Positions 54,435-64,000 of a stretch of DNA of 64,000 bases are shown here, one piece after another. The notes beneath the pieces were generated by a model. It was not told where the DNA came from. It did not search any database and worked only from the letters and a program-made list of their open reading frames with translations. Every line of letters begins with the position of its first letter. The first letter of the stretch is position 1. This DNA is from Coix lacryma-jobi var. lacryma-jobi. Taxonomy: Eukaryota > Streptophyta > Magnoliopsida > Poales > Poaceae. The position numbers and the translations under genes are program-made. The stretch spans positions 91,000,314-91,064,313 of the forward strand of contig CM019827.1 of NCBI GenBank assembly GCA_009763385.1, in the 5' to 3' direction.

Positions 54435-55838
54435 GACGACGTTAGCAAGATTCAACACCAGGTATCTCAGACCCCCGACGAGCTTTCTGCTAAGGTCGAG
54501 AAACTTACTGCTGCGCTTCTTAGTCAGGATAAGTTGCTTAGGCGTGCTGCTAGAGAGCGCAAGGAGTTTAGGCAGAAGTGGGAGGATACGGTGAAGGAAC
54601 TTGAGTTTGCCAAGTCCGCCGTAGTTGTGTCGGAGGAGGTTGAGTGTGAGATGTGCACCACACACATGACTGATCTTCTCACTTTGAGAAGCAAGTATGT
54701 TGTGTTGGCAGGAGAGGTGGATGAGCTAAAGGCTAGATCCTCGCTGTTGGGTGCGTGCAAGTCTTGTGCGGGCTTGCAATCTGAGTTGGCAGAGAAGAAT
54801 GCCAAGATTGTGTCTCTTGAAGAGGCCAACTCGGGTAGCACATGTGTGGCTAGGTGTGTTCTTTGTGAGGGTTTGGAGATGGAGATTGCGAACGTGAAGC
54901 ATGACAAGATGCAAACCGAGGAGGAAAACACATACCTTCGGACCATCTTGTCATGGGTGTCTAGTGGTGAGCCACAGCTCGGGATGATGATCTCCCAATT
55001 CAAGCGAGTTGCTGGAGGTCCAGGTGTAGGTTATGCTCCTGGTGTTGATGTTTCATCTTTTGGCAAGATTGGAGAGTCGAGTAGTCTTAACCCATGTGAG
55101 AAGCCCAACTCCACCACTACTCCCAACCATACCAAGATTCCACCCAAGGAGCCTCTAAAGCCTAACACCAAGGATGGTGTGTTCGTTGAACCTCCGAGAG
55201 CTCCACCCAAGAAACAATCTTGGGCTCCAAAACCAAACCACCTCAAGAACAAGCTGGACACTATGCCACCCATCCAAGAGGAGCTTATGCCACAGAAGGG
55301 CAAAGTGATCCACACCCACTACCGTGAGTACCAACAACCACCTTTGAGAGCGGTGAGGTACCATTGTGAGCACTGTAGGAGAGATGGACACTTGAGTGAG
55401 TTTTGCTTTCGGCGCAAGAGAGAGGCGCGCCGCGCAAAGGAGATGAACAACATGGACATGTACCATCCTTTCCATGATATACATGTGCCGAATGTTCAGA
55501 GGCGTGCTGCTAGGCCTAGAGGTCCAAAACCTCAAGTTCCTTGGCCTAGGCCGCGAAGAGAACGTGCCTGGCGGGAGCCTGCAGTTGTAGGCCATAGACC
55601 TCGTGGCGGAGGCTTTGTAGTTGAGCGTTTTCCCCCGCCACGTTTTGAATATCGCGATGTATGCTCCTCCCTTAGCGGACCACGTTTTCCTCAACATGGT
55701 GATCGCTCTTCCCGTAGGCGTGCTAGGAATGGTTTTTCTACTAACCGTTCTTTTGAGCAGCCGGCCCAACACTGGTATTCTCCTTACTTCACTAACCCCA
55801 GTGTTGGACCGTATACTCACCCTATGTCTTTTTATTGA
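54435..55838 (+). pseudogene. Element D gag, C-terminal part
   Basis: This open frame resumes D gag (DDVSKIQHQVSQTPDELSAK...) and ends TGA at 55836-55838. It has a coiled-coil stretch with CxxC pairs (CEMC, CKSC, CVLC), a Pro/Lys-rich linker, a second zinc knuckle CEHCRRDGHLSEFC with a basic tail, and an Arg/Gly/Pro-rich end. The frame itself has no stop over 468 codons; only the E insertion breaks the gene. The homologous region of S duplicates the knuckle. Confidence 0.9.
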
Positions 55839-58800
55839 TGTAGATAAAACGATTGGAGAACGTTTTGTTGGTGGATTCCGGTTGCTCGAGGCACATGACC
55901 GGAAACGCCAAGTGGTTCTCCAGTCTTAGTCCGGTCGCCGGAAAGGAGTTTATAACCTTCGGCGACAATAGCAAAGGTAGAGTGTTGTCTCGTGGGTCAG
56001 TGCGAGTTAATGAGCACTTTGTGTTGCGCGATGTTGCTCTTGTTTCTAACTTGCATTTTAACCTTCTTTCTGTTTCGCAACTCTTTGATGACGACTATGA
56101 GATTCGTTTTAAGCCGAATCTCAGTCGTATTTTGGATCCTCAGGGCAATCTTGTTTGTGTGGTTTCACCCTTTGGGAAAGTCTTTTGTGCGGATTTCTCA
56201 GAGTCGTTTCGAGTTTCTCGTTGTCTTTTGGCTGGACCTTCCTCCTCTGATCTGTGGAAGTGGCATAGGAGACTAGGACATTTGAGCTTCGACTTGCTTG
56301 CAAGGCTTAGCTCACTTGGCCTAATCCGAGGATTGCCCAAGTTGTGCATGGAGAAGGATCTTGTTTGCCATTCTTGTAGACATGGGAAGATGGTTGCCGC
56401 TCCCCACCATCTAGTGACTCAGGTCATGACTAAGCGCCCTGGAGAGCTTTTGCACATGGACCTTGTTGGTCCGGCTCGGGTGAGCTCGGTTGGGGGGAAG
56501 TGGTATGTGCTTGTTGTTGTTGACGACTTTTCGAGATATTCGTGGGTTTTCTTTTTAGTTGAGAAAACTGAGACTTTCTCTTTTGCTCGCAATCTGATTC
56601 TGCGTCTTCAGAATGAGTTCCCTTTGAACTCAATGCGAGCTATTAGAAGTGATAATGGTTCCGAGTTTAAAAACTCGGATTTTGATCAGTTTTGTAACTC
56701 TTTGGGTTTAGAGCATCAGTTTTCTTCTCCCTACACACCACCTCAGAATGGTGTTGTAGAAAGGAAGAATCGGACCCTTGTAGAGATGGCCAGGACGATG
56801 CTCCATGAGCATAGGACTCCTAGGCGATATTGGGCCAAAGCTATGAGCACTGCATGCTACATTTCCAATCACATTTTTCTCTGAGCTTTCTTGAAAAAGA
56901 CTTCTTATGAGTTGCGTTTTGGAAAATAGCCCAAAGTGAGTTATTTTAGAGTTTTCGGTTGCCATTGTTTTATACTCAAAAAGGGCAACTTGGACAAGTT
57001 TGAGTCTCGTTCTTCTAACGGTGTATTTTTGGGTTATGGAACTCACACTCGAGCTTATCGTGTACTTAACCTTGATACTAACCGAGTAATGGAGACATCC
57101 GATGTCACCTTCGACGAGACCATGGTTTGTCCTTCTTCTCGTTTTGAGCGTGTAGGTGATCATGAGGTTGGCGAGCCTCTTTTTGATGATGAGGAAGAGG
57201 GTGCTGAAGGGATGGATGACCCAGCACCTCCTCCACCTGCTGTGCCGCAAAGAGCGGCTTCTACTACGACTTACGGCCCCGATCCCTCTTCTTTGACTTG
57301 GGGGCCATGGGATCTGCCACCTCGAGCGGTACCTTTTGTACCCGAGGAGGCACCAGCTGCTGTTGATTGGGAGGCTACTTCAGCTCGGGAGGCGCCACGC
57401 CACATTCAGCGCCAACACCTGCCTCAACAGATGATCGGCAGCATCGGCGAATATGTCACTCGGTCAAGGTCACAACAAATCTCTCACTTTGCTCATTCTG
57501 CATTTGATGCTGATTTTGAACCCCGAGATGTTGGACACACTTTGACGGATCCAGATTGGGTCAATGCCATGCATGAGGAGCTTGAGAACTTTGAGAGAAA
57601 TCGGGTTTGGGTTCTTGTTCCTCTTCCTCTTGAGTGTCACCCTATTGGGACAAAATGGGTTTTCAAAAACAAACAAGGAGAATATGGCCATGTTGTGAGA
57701 AACAAGGCCAGACATGTAGCCCAGGGGTATAGTCAGAAGGAGGGGATAGACTATGAGGAGACTTTTGCTCCTGTAGCTCGTTTGGAGGCAATTAGGATAC
57801 TCTTGGCTTTTGCTGCATCCAAAGGGTTTAAACTTTTTCAAATGGATGTCAAGAGTGCCTTCTTAAACGGTTACATAGAAGAGGAGGTGTATGTGAAACA
57901 ACCCCCCGGTTTCGAAAATCCCATGTTTCCAAACCATGTTTTTAAACTTCACAAAGCTTTGTATGGTTTGAAACAAGCCTCTAGAGCCTGGTATGATAGG
58001 TTGAAAACCTTTTTGCTTGTTATGGGTTTTAAAATGGGACATGTGGATAAAACGCTTTTTCTCCTCAAGCAAGGCAGTGACACTCTCTTGGTCCAAATTT
58101 ACGTGGATGATATCATTTTCGGTGGTTCTTCTCACGCTTTGGTTGCCAAGTTTGCAGATACTATGAGCAGGGAGTTTGAGATGAGCATGATGGGCGAGTT
58201 GACGTTTTTCCTCGGATTGCAAATTAAGCAATCTCGAGAGGGAACGTTTGTGCACCAGGGTAAGTATGCCAAGGATATCTTGAAGAAATTCCATATGGTT
58301 AAGGCCAAGCCTCTTCCAACACCCATGTCGACCACGACGGCCCTGGATGCGGACAAGGAGGGAGAAGCAGTGGATCAGAAGGAGTACCGGAGTATGATCG
58401 GGTCATGGCTATACCTGACGGCGACACGCCCGGACATTCAGTTTGCGGTGTGTCTTTGTGCGCGATTTCCGTCGTCGCCGCGCACCTCTCACCGTCAGGC
58501 GGTTAAGCGCATTATGAGGTACTTATGCTTTACTCCTGAGTTTGGGATTTGGTATTCTGCTTCCTCCACCCTCTCCCTTTGTGGTTATTCCGATGCCAAT
58601 TTTGCTGGTTGCCGCATTGAGTGCAAGTCCACTTCTGGGACTTGTCAGTTTATTGGTTCTTCCCTTGTATCGTGGTCTTCTCGCAAGCAGTCTAGTGTCG
58701 CCCAGTCTACCACGGAGGCTGAGTATGTTGCTACGGCTAGCTGTTGTTCCCAGTTGCTTTGGATGATGGCCACTTTGTGTGATTTTGGTCTGAGTTTTTC

Positions 58801-59044
58801 TCGTGTTCCTTTGCTTTGTGACAACACGAGTGCTATTAGTGTTGCTAAGAACCCCGTGCTGCACTCTAAGACCAAACACATTGATGTGCGCTTTCATTTT
58901 CTGCGAGACCACTATGAGAAGGGTGATATCGACCTTCGCCATGTCGATACTCATCATCAGTTGGCTGATATTTTCACCAAGCCTTTGGACCAATCAACTT
59001 TCGCTAGGTTGAGAGGTGAGCTTGGTGTGTGTTTCCCTTTTTAG
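55839..59044 (+). pseudogene. Element D pol: protease, integrase, RT, RNase H
   Basis: Pol is in the -1 frame relative to gag, and the gag stop overlaps an ATG (TGATG at 55836-55840). Domains in order: protease (LVDSGCSRHMTG), GAG-pre-integrase and zinc finger (HRRLGHLSFDLL ... CHSCRHGK), integrase core (LHMDLVGPA, IRSDNGSEF, PQNGVVERKNR), Pro/Glu-rich hinge, RT (GTKWVFKNKQ, QMDVKSAFLNG, YVDDIIFGG) and RNase H (YSDANFAGC, STTEAEYVA, ADIFTKPLD). Three stops occur: TAG 55841-55843 at the gag-pol junction, TGA 56882-56884 and TAG 56927-56929. From 56930 to TAG 59042-59044 the frame is open for over 700 codons. The best preserved enzyme set in the window, but as written not translatable in full. 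Confidence 0.94.
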
Positions 59045-60621
59045 AAGGGGAGATCATCTTGACTCTAGTACTTTAATCTGACTTTGTGCTTTTCATTTGG
59101 TTTCTTCATGCATCTTTGCATTTCATCTTGCATGTTTACATTCAGAGCTTCATGTATATAATCTTTAGAATGTAACTATGCTCTGTATAGTATTTGCTCC
59201 GATGCTTTATGATGATGCTTGTAGCTTATGCTCTTTCTGATCACTGATACATGTTGTGAGCGGAGCTATTTGATGAATGGTGAATTTGCTTAATGAACAT
59301 AAAACTTGAAAATGTTCACCATTGAGATATGCAACTAGCATGTGTAGAATGTGTTGAAATCACTTGTGCTTTTCATATATGCTAGATTGCTATGTCTCTA
59401 GTGTTGAGTCATTCACTTGCTTGGTATGATCATATTCTGCTTTAATTTTGAACCAAGTTAAGTAAATTGAAAGATCGAGATGGGATTGCTTGTCAGCACA
59501 TCACAGTTTCGAGACTGTTTCTCATTGCACCTTGAGTTAAACTTGAGCTGTGTAGTGCATGACCGAAACTGTTGCTTTAAGCTTCTGATTGCTTCTGCAT
59601 AGGCTTCGCACAGTTGAAAAGTTAGGCAATGACAAGCTTTCAACCTCTTGCAATCGCATGCTGAAATTTGAACTTGTGTAATTTAACCGCTGCAACTCCG
59701 ATAAAATTTGGATACACAAGTCTATGTTTCATTTTATAGCATGATGATTGAACTGTGCGAGGGGTAGTTCACCTTGTATAAATGTTTAGCACTTGTCTGA
59801 CTTCCTGTCTTTACATGTTTCGTGCTATTTTGATGGTGAATACCTTTTTGGCTGAAAACTGCTCGTTTTGCTCTCATGTTCATATTTCGTATTTAGTGAT
59901 CAGTTTGAGCCTTTGCTAGCTTATTATAGATGTTGTTTAGTCATTGGATCAGAACTGTGTAAAGCATCTTTGCACTCTCTTGATTATATTCCTAAAGCTG
60001 CTAACTTGCATTTTAACTCTTATGCATTTTTGGAGGGAGATATTCTGTCAAGGGGGAGAAATTTGAGTGTTTGTGCACATTTGCTTGATGGTGCATTTTC
60101 AACTAAGGGGGAGAAAATATTGACAAGTCATGTGAGCTCCCTGGGTTGTGTGCACTATTTGAGGGGGAGTTTGCTCGCTGCTGAGTTTTCAGAGCATTTT
60201 TGGTATGGTGAGTTTTCGGAGCATTTTTGGTAGCTAGTTGTGTTGAGCCCTCGCCTCTTTCTTGAGGAACTAGCACTTTTGCTTTTATGCTCTTCAGTTG
60301 GTATCAAGCTTTATTTCGTTGGTATTGAGCCTCTGTTTTGCTTGAATTTCAGTTGATCTTTCAAATTGGTATCAAGTTTTCTTGCTAGCGGTGTTGAGCC
60401 TGTTCTACCTCTTCTTGAGGGCTAGCTTTGCTTTGCTTGGTTGCGTCGAGCCATTGCCCATGTCTTTGGGAACCAAGCTATTTTGCTCTTTCCACTTGAC
60501 CTTCTTCGGCTTTGCTATGCTTTTGGGTCATTTGGTCGAGTTCTCTCTCTTTCTTCCTTCCTTCCTCTATTTCATTATGATTTGTGTTGGTAGTTGACAA
60601 TGCACTCATCAAGGGGGAGAT
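59045..60621 (+). other. D post-pol region with purine tracts and PPT
   Basis: No supported gene. The first part is homologous to non-coding parts of C and S. Purine tracts AAGGGGGAGAA occur at about 60049, 60107 and 60159 (last as GAGGGGGAG), and the true PPT AAGGGGGAGAT (60611-60621) abuts the 3' LTR. Repeated purine tracts are a described Sirevirus trait. The hairpin modules are listed separately. Confidence 0.82.
60233..60478 (+). repeat. Three two-stem hairpin modules downstream of D pol
   Basis: Modules lie at 60233-60274, 60384-60426 and 60435-60478. Outer stems are GCTAGTT/AACTAGC, GCTAGC/GCTAGC and GCTTGGTT/AACCAAGC; inner stems are CCTC/GAGG or CCCA/TGGG; the constant word is GYGTYGAGCC. 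It is the same design as the S array at 25962-26369. Confidence 0.85.
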
Positions 60622-62362
60622 TGCGGATACATGGGTGTATGCCGAGTCTCTGAGTGATGAGTGATTGTCAACTAGGATAATGCGCATGTTCTTTGGGCGC
60701 TGATGGTTTCCGAGTTTGGGCCACAAAACTCGGGCTGAGGACGGTTTCCAGGTTTTGGCCTCAAAACCTGGGTGCTGCGGGTTTCTGAGTTTAGGCCACA
60801 AAACTCAGGCGATGGTCGGTTGGTTTCCCGGTTTGGGCCTCAAAACCGGGGGTTGGTTGTGAAGGCTGGTTTCCCGGTTTGGGCCACAAAGTCGGGGGCG
60901 ATGTCCGGGAAAAGGACAAGCAGAGCGGTGGCGGCACGTGGCGGCAATCGGTGAGGTTGCATCGAGGCAACGCTACCAATTGTGCGGGCGTGGCCGTCAG
61001 ATCACCACCTACCATGAGTTGGTCCAGAATAACCCTAGGGTTTAGCTGGTTCGCTCTGTAATTAGTTAGGGGTAGAGTGGGAACTAGAATTAGGATAAGT
61101 AGAGGGAGACACCCACCTCCTATCCTATATCAGTCATTTGCTCTTTGCCTTCTAGGTTTTCCTGCTCTCCCAATCCCCTGTTGTAGCAACTGAGATCCGC
61201 AAGGAACCATACTTCTGTGTACTGGAGATTTTGAGGAAGTGAGACTGTAATCTCACTGTTGTAGCGTGTGGTAGCCACACGGTTGCAGATCGATGTGTTG
61301 ATTCGTGTTTTGATTTGTGTTCTTCGCTTTCTTCGTTTCTTCGCGATTTTCCCGTCACTCGATCTTTCTCTATACTACGTCTTTGCGAAATCCGTTTGAA
61401 TCAACTTGTTCTTTATAGTGAGGAGATCATTTCCACCGAAGGAATTCTTCTAACTCCTCACGAACAAGTAGATTGGGTTGATTTTGTTTTCGTGGCGCTT
61501 TTTCGTTCATAATCCTTCCCTTTTGATTTCCTGGTGATTGAGTTGATTTGGGCGGATGATTTCTTGGGGATAGTCTCCTAACTACCTCGTGATTATCTTT
61601 TCCAAGTTTGGGAACGTGGGATTGCGATTTGATTCGGATTTGAGAGGTTGTGTGTGAAGGGCGACCGAAATCGCCCTCACTGGGTGATCGCGGACAGTGC
61701 GCGGTTTTGGCCGGCGGACAGTCCGCGCGTCGGGCTCCGACCGAGCAGTGGTCGCGCGGCTCGGTTGTGTTTGCCTCTGCTGACCGACGGACAGTCCGCC
61801 GTTGACAGGCGTGGACTGTCCGGGCCCGAGCAGAGGACTTTCAGTAACTGTGCAGTTTCGCACATTTGGCCGGCGGACAGTCCACCATCCCCTTGCGGAC
61901 AGTCCGCGGTAGTGGCGGACAGTCCGAGACCCCAAGTCCGGACAATCCGGGAATTGGCTGTGTGTTGCAGTTTTGTGTGTTTGCTCTCCCGGCTTCTCCG
62001 CTTGGTTTCCGGACTTCTCGTTTAGTTCTAGAGTTCACCTAGGAACCTCTCTAGGTATCTTTACTACTTGTTAGCATCGGTATTTGGGGATTTCCAGACG
62101 TAGCTTTCAATCTACGTTTGGGACCCAGTTTCTAGAGTCGAACTTGCTCTGGTGCTTTTGGCGTTTGACTTGCTATCATTTTGTGGTGCCTCGCTGTGAT
62201 CCTAGGGATCATCCACCCTCTTCCAAGGGTCGTGGGCATCACGGTTTCGATTGAAGCTCTTGGGTTTGATTTTGGGGACAAAAGGCCAAAGTTTCGAGAG
62301 AAATTTGTGAGCTCCCATTCACCCCCCTCTGGTCGCCTTGCTATTGCATTCTCGGTCCTTCA
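60622..62362 (+). repeat. 3' LTR of D (1741 bp)
   Basis: It matches the 5' LTR but lacks about 297 bp after TGTTCTTTGG. It contains the hairpin array at 60710-60896 and the GGACAGTCC array at about 61690-61952. Confidence 0.93.
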
Positions 62363-62367
62363 ACCTC
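62363..62367. repeat. Target-site duplication of element D (right, ACCTC)
   Basis: Matches 39606-39610 exactly; element C resumes at 62368. Confidence 0.95.
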
Positions 62368-63630
62368 GTAGGTCTCCACTATCCGGTTAGTATCAAGGTT
62401 AAGGACTCGATAAGCACGTGAATGCGAAGCATAACCAAGAAACACACCATCAGCAGAGCGAGATTCAAATTTTTCCAAATTGCCTTGCTTTAGGATAAAG
62501 CACTTGCACCCAAACACACGAAAATGAGACACCTTGGGTACCCATCCAAAACGCAACTCATAAGAAGTCTTTTTCATAAAAGCTCAAAGAATGATGCGAT
62601 TTCAAACATGGCAAGCGATGTTGATTGCTTCGGCCCAAAACCGCCTAGGAGTCCTATGCTCATCAAGCATCGTCCTGGTCATCTCAACAAGGGTCCGGTT
62701 CTTGCGCTCAACAACACCATTCTGCTGGGGGACATAAGGAGAAGACAACTGATGCTCGATTCCCTGAGAAGAACAAAAAGAGGTAAACTGGGAGTTAACA
62801 AACTCAGTACCATTGTCGCTACGAAGAGCTCTAATGGTATCAGGGGGAAACTCAGTTTTCAACCTCAAAATCAAATCTCGAGCAAAAGAAAAGGCTTCAT
62901 CCTTAGTCTCCATGAAGAACAACCAAGAGTACCTCAAAAAATCATTCACGATCACTAGAACATACCAGTTCCCACCCGCTGAGCAAACCCGAGCTAGACC
63001 AACAGTGTCCATGTGTAAAATCTCGCCGGGTCACTTTGTCATCACCTGATTAACAGGTGGGTGAGAAGCAACAACCATCTTCCCGTGACGACAAGGATGA
63101 CAAACAAGGTCCTTCTGAAACTTAAGCTTTGGCAATCTTTGGATTAGGCCAAGTGAGCTTAGTCTTGCAAGCAAGTCAAAGCTCAAATGACCAAGTCTCC
63201 TATGCCACTTCCACAAATCAGAAGAAGGACCACCCATCAAGCATCTAGCAGAGCCGAAAGAGTGAGAAAAATCAGCTCTGAAAACACGACCAAAAGGAAC
63301 GATCCAACAAACAAGATCTCCCTGAGGGTCTAAGACATGACTCAAACCCTTCTTAAAACGCACTTCAAAATCATCCTCAAGGAGTTGCGAAACAGAAAGC
63401 AAATTAAAATGCAAGTTAGAAACCAGAGCAACATAATTAAGAACAAAGTTCTCATTGAGCCGAATAGCACCATGAGAAACAGCCTTACCTCTACTATTAT
63501 CGCCGAAAGTGATGTACTCCTTGTGCACCACGGGGTCTAGGCTAGAGAACCATTCCTTCTTTCCAGTCATGTGGCGCGAACACCCAGAATCCATGAGCCA
63601 CATGTTCTCCAACCAAAGTTCGTGCATCAA
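62368..63630 (-). pseudogene. Element C pol: protease and integrase
   Basis: On the minus strand the frame runs from about 63630 to the D insertion. The protease has LMDSGCSRHMTG; then come GAG-pre-integrase with HRRLGHLSFDLL and CHPCRHGK, the integrase core (LHMDTVGLA, LRSDNGTEF, PQQNGVVERKNR) and the post-core FRVFGCKCFI and VFLGYASHSRAYRVL. In-frame stops are TGA at 63033-63031 (probably from CGA), TGA at 62604-62602 and TGA at 62586-62584. The last is at the same place as a TGA in D pol. Continues into 39610-37664 across the D insertion. Confidence 0.93.
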
Positions 63631-64000
63631 TAGAAAGGTAGGAAATGAGCATATGGCACAACACTGGGGTTAGTATACTGAGAAGGATACCAGTGATGTG
63701 TCATAGGCCCAGTAAAAGTGTTAGAAGCATCCCCAAACTGTCCTCGTCCCATGGGTGAGTAGCGATCACCCCCAACCTGAACAGGTGGTCCGCTATGGAA
63801 CGGAAAACCTCCAAACTGACCTACATGTCCCATTTGAGCAAAGCGATCACCACCAAGCTGAAAAGGTGGTCCACTCTGGGACTGAGCAGCAAAACCTCTT
63901 ACACCCGGCTCACGATCGTATTGAGGACGACCGGAACCGCGACGGGCACGACCACCACCCCGTGGTCTAGCTGCCTGGGGCCTAGCCACGTGAGGGGGTG
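63627..64000 (-). pseudogene. Element C gag, C-terminal end (cut by window edge)
   Basis: The frame is open from the window edge to the TGA at 63627-63629. It is Gly/Pro/Arg/Gln-rich with two related GPP-Q-GGDR repeats and ends VPYAHFLPFY, the same ending style as D gag (PYTHPMSFY). The stop overlaps the pol ATG as TTGATG. It is the basic, low-complexity tail of a Sirevirus gag. Confidence 0.85.

Larger units (their letters stand above)
39611..62362 (+). mobile_element. Sirevirus-type Ty1/copia element D, interrupted by E complex
   Basis: LTRs are at 39611-41647 and 60622-62362, both starting TGCGGATACATGGG and ending TCCTTCA, with 5 bp TSDs. It has a tRNA-Met PBS, gag (split by E), pol in another frame, a long post-pol region with hairpin modules and repeated AAGGGGGAGA tracts, and a PPT. 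Without E it is about 11.3 kb. Gag with coiled coil, several purine tracts and the LTR palindromes fit the Sirevirus (Maximus/SIRE) lineage. Confidence 0.95.

Noticed and set aside
59868..60233. Possible env-like ORF after D pol
   Set aside because: No signal peptide, membrane segment or conserved match in C or S; the region is purine tracts and hairpins.
1..64000. Host protein-coding gene, rRNA or tRNA gene hidden between elements
   Set aside because: Every interval can be assigned to an LTR, an internal retrotransposon region or a MITE; nothing else with gene structure was seen.

Overview
The window is plant nuclear DNA made wholly of nested LTR retrotransposons. I found no host gene, tRNA, rRNA or CRISPR array. 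A grass (Poaceae) is the likely source: very long-LTR chromoviruses of the Tekay/Del type, Sirevirus-type Ty1/copia elements with GGACTGTCC-rich LTRs, Athila-like elements primed by tRNA-Asp, and a Stowaway-like MITE. The species cannot be named from sequence alone.

Layout. The outermost element is a Sirevirus on the minus strand (element C; pieces at 37068-39610 and 62368-64000, its 5' part beyond the right edge). Two later insertions split it. On the left, a Tekay-like Ty3/gypsy element (B) runs from before the window to 37067. B's RNase H region is interrupted by a further gypsy element (A'), of which only the end of pol and a 4.7 kb 3' LTR (148-4866) are in the window; that LTR carries a 259 bp MITE. 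B's 3' LTR is interrupted by a complete gypsy element A (10295-36215, TSD GTACT) with 4.4 kb LTRs. A's own 3' LTR is interrupted by a non-autonomous Sirevirus S (23045-33530, TSD AGGTT, minus strand). On the right, C is interrupted by Sirevirus D (39611-62362, TSD ACCTC, plus strand). The gag of D is interrupted by a rearranged Athila-like complex (42960-54434) made of a broken plus-strand element (E2) and a minus-strand gag-protease-only element (E1). The order of events is C, then B or D, then A or E, then S.

Gene content. A encodes an extra ORF upstream of gag, then one gag-protease-RT-RNase H-integrase-chromodomain frame broken by five stops. B and A' retain pol 3' ends. D retains gag (split) and a nearly open pol. 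C retains gag end, protease, integrase, RT and RNase H. S keeps only an unusual gag derivative plus scraps of pol. E1 keeps gag and protease; E2 keeps an ATHILA-type ORF. All coding regions are damaged, and most stops look like C-to-T decay of CAG or CGA codons, as expected for heavily methylated repeats.

Most interesting. (1) The pre-gag ORF of element A begins with a near copy of the histone H3 tail (MARTK...ARKST.GK), in an element whose pol ends in a chromodomain, the domain class that reads methylated H3 tails. (2) Sireviruses S and D share an array of two-stem hairpin modules downstream of pol whose stems change together between copies. (3) Their LTRs carry a second array of hairpins with constant loops and compensating stems. 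(4) The E1 LTR has absorbed decayed primer-binding-site modules. These are sequence observations; whether any is undescribed needs literature and database checks.
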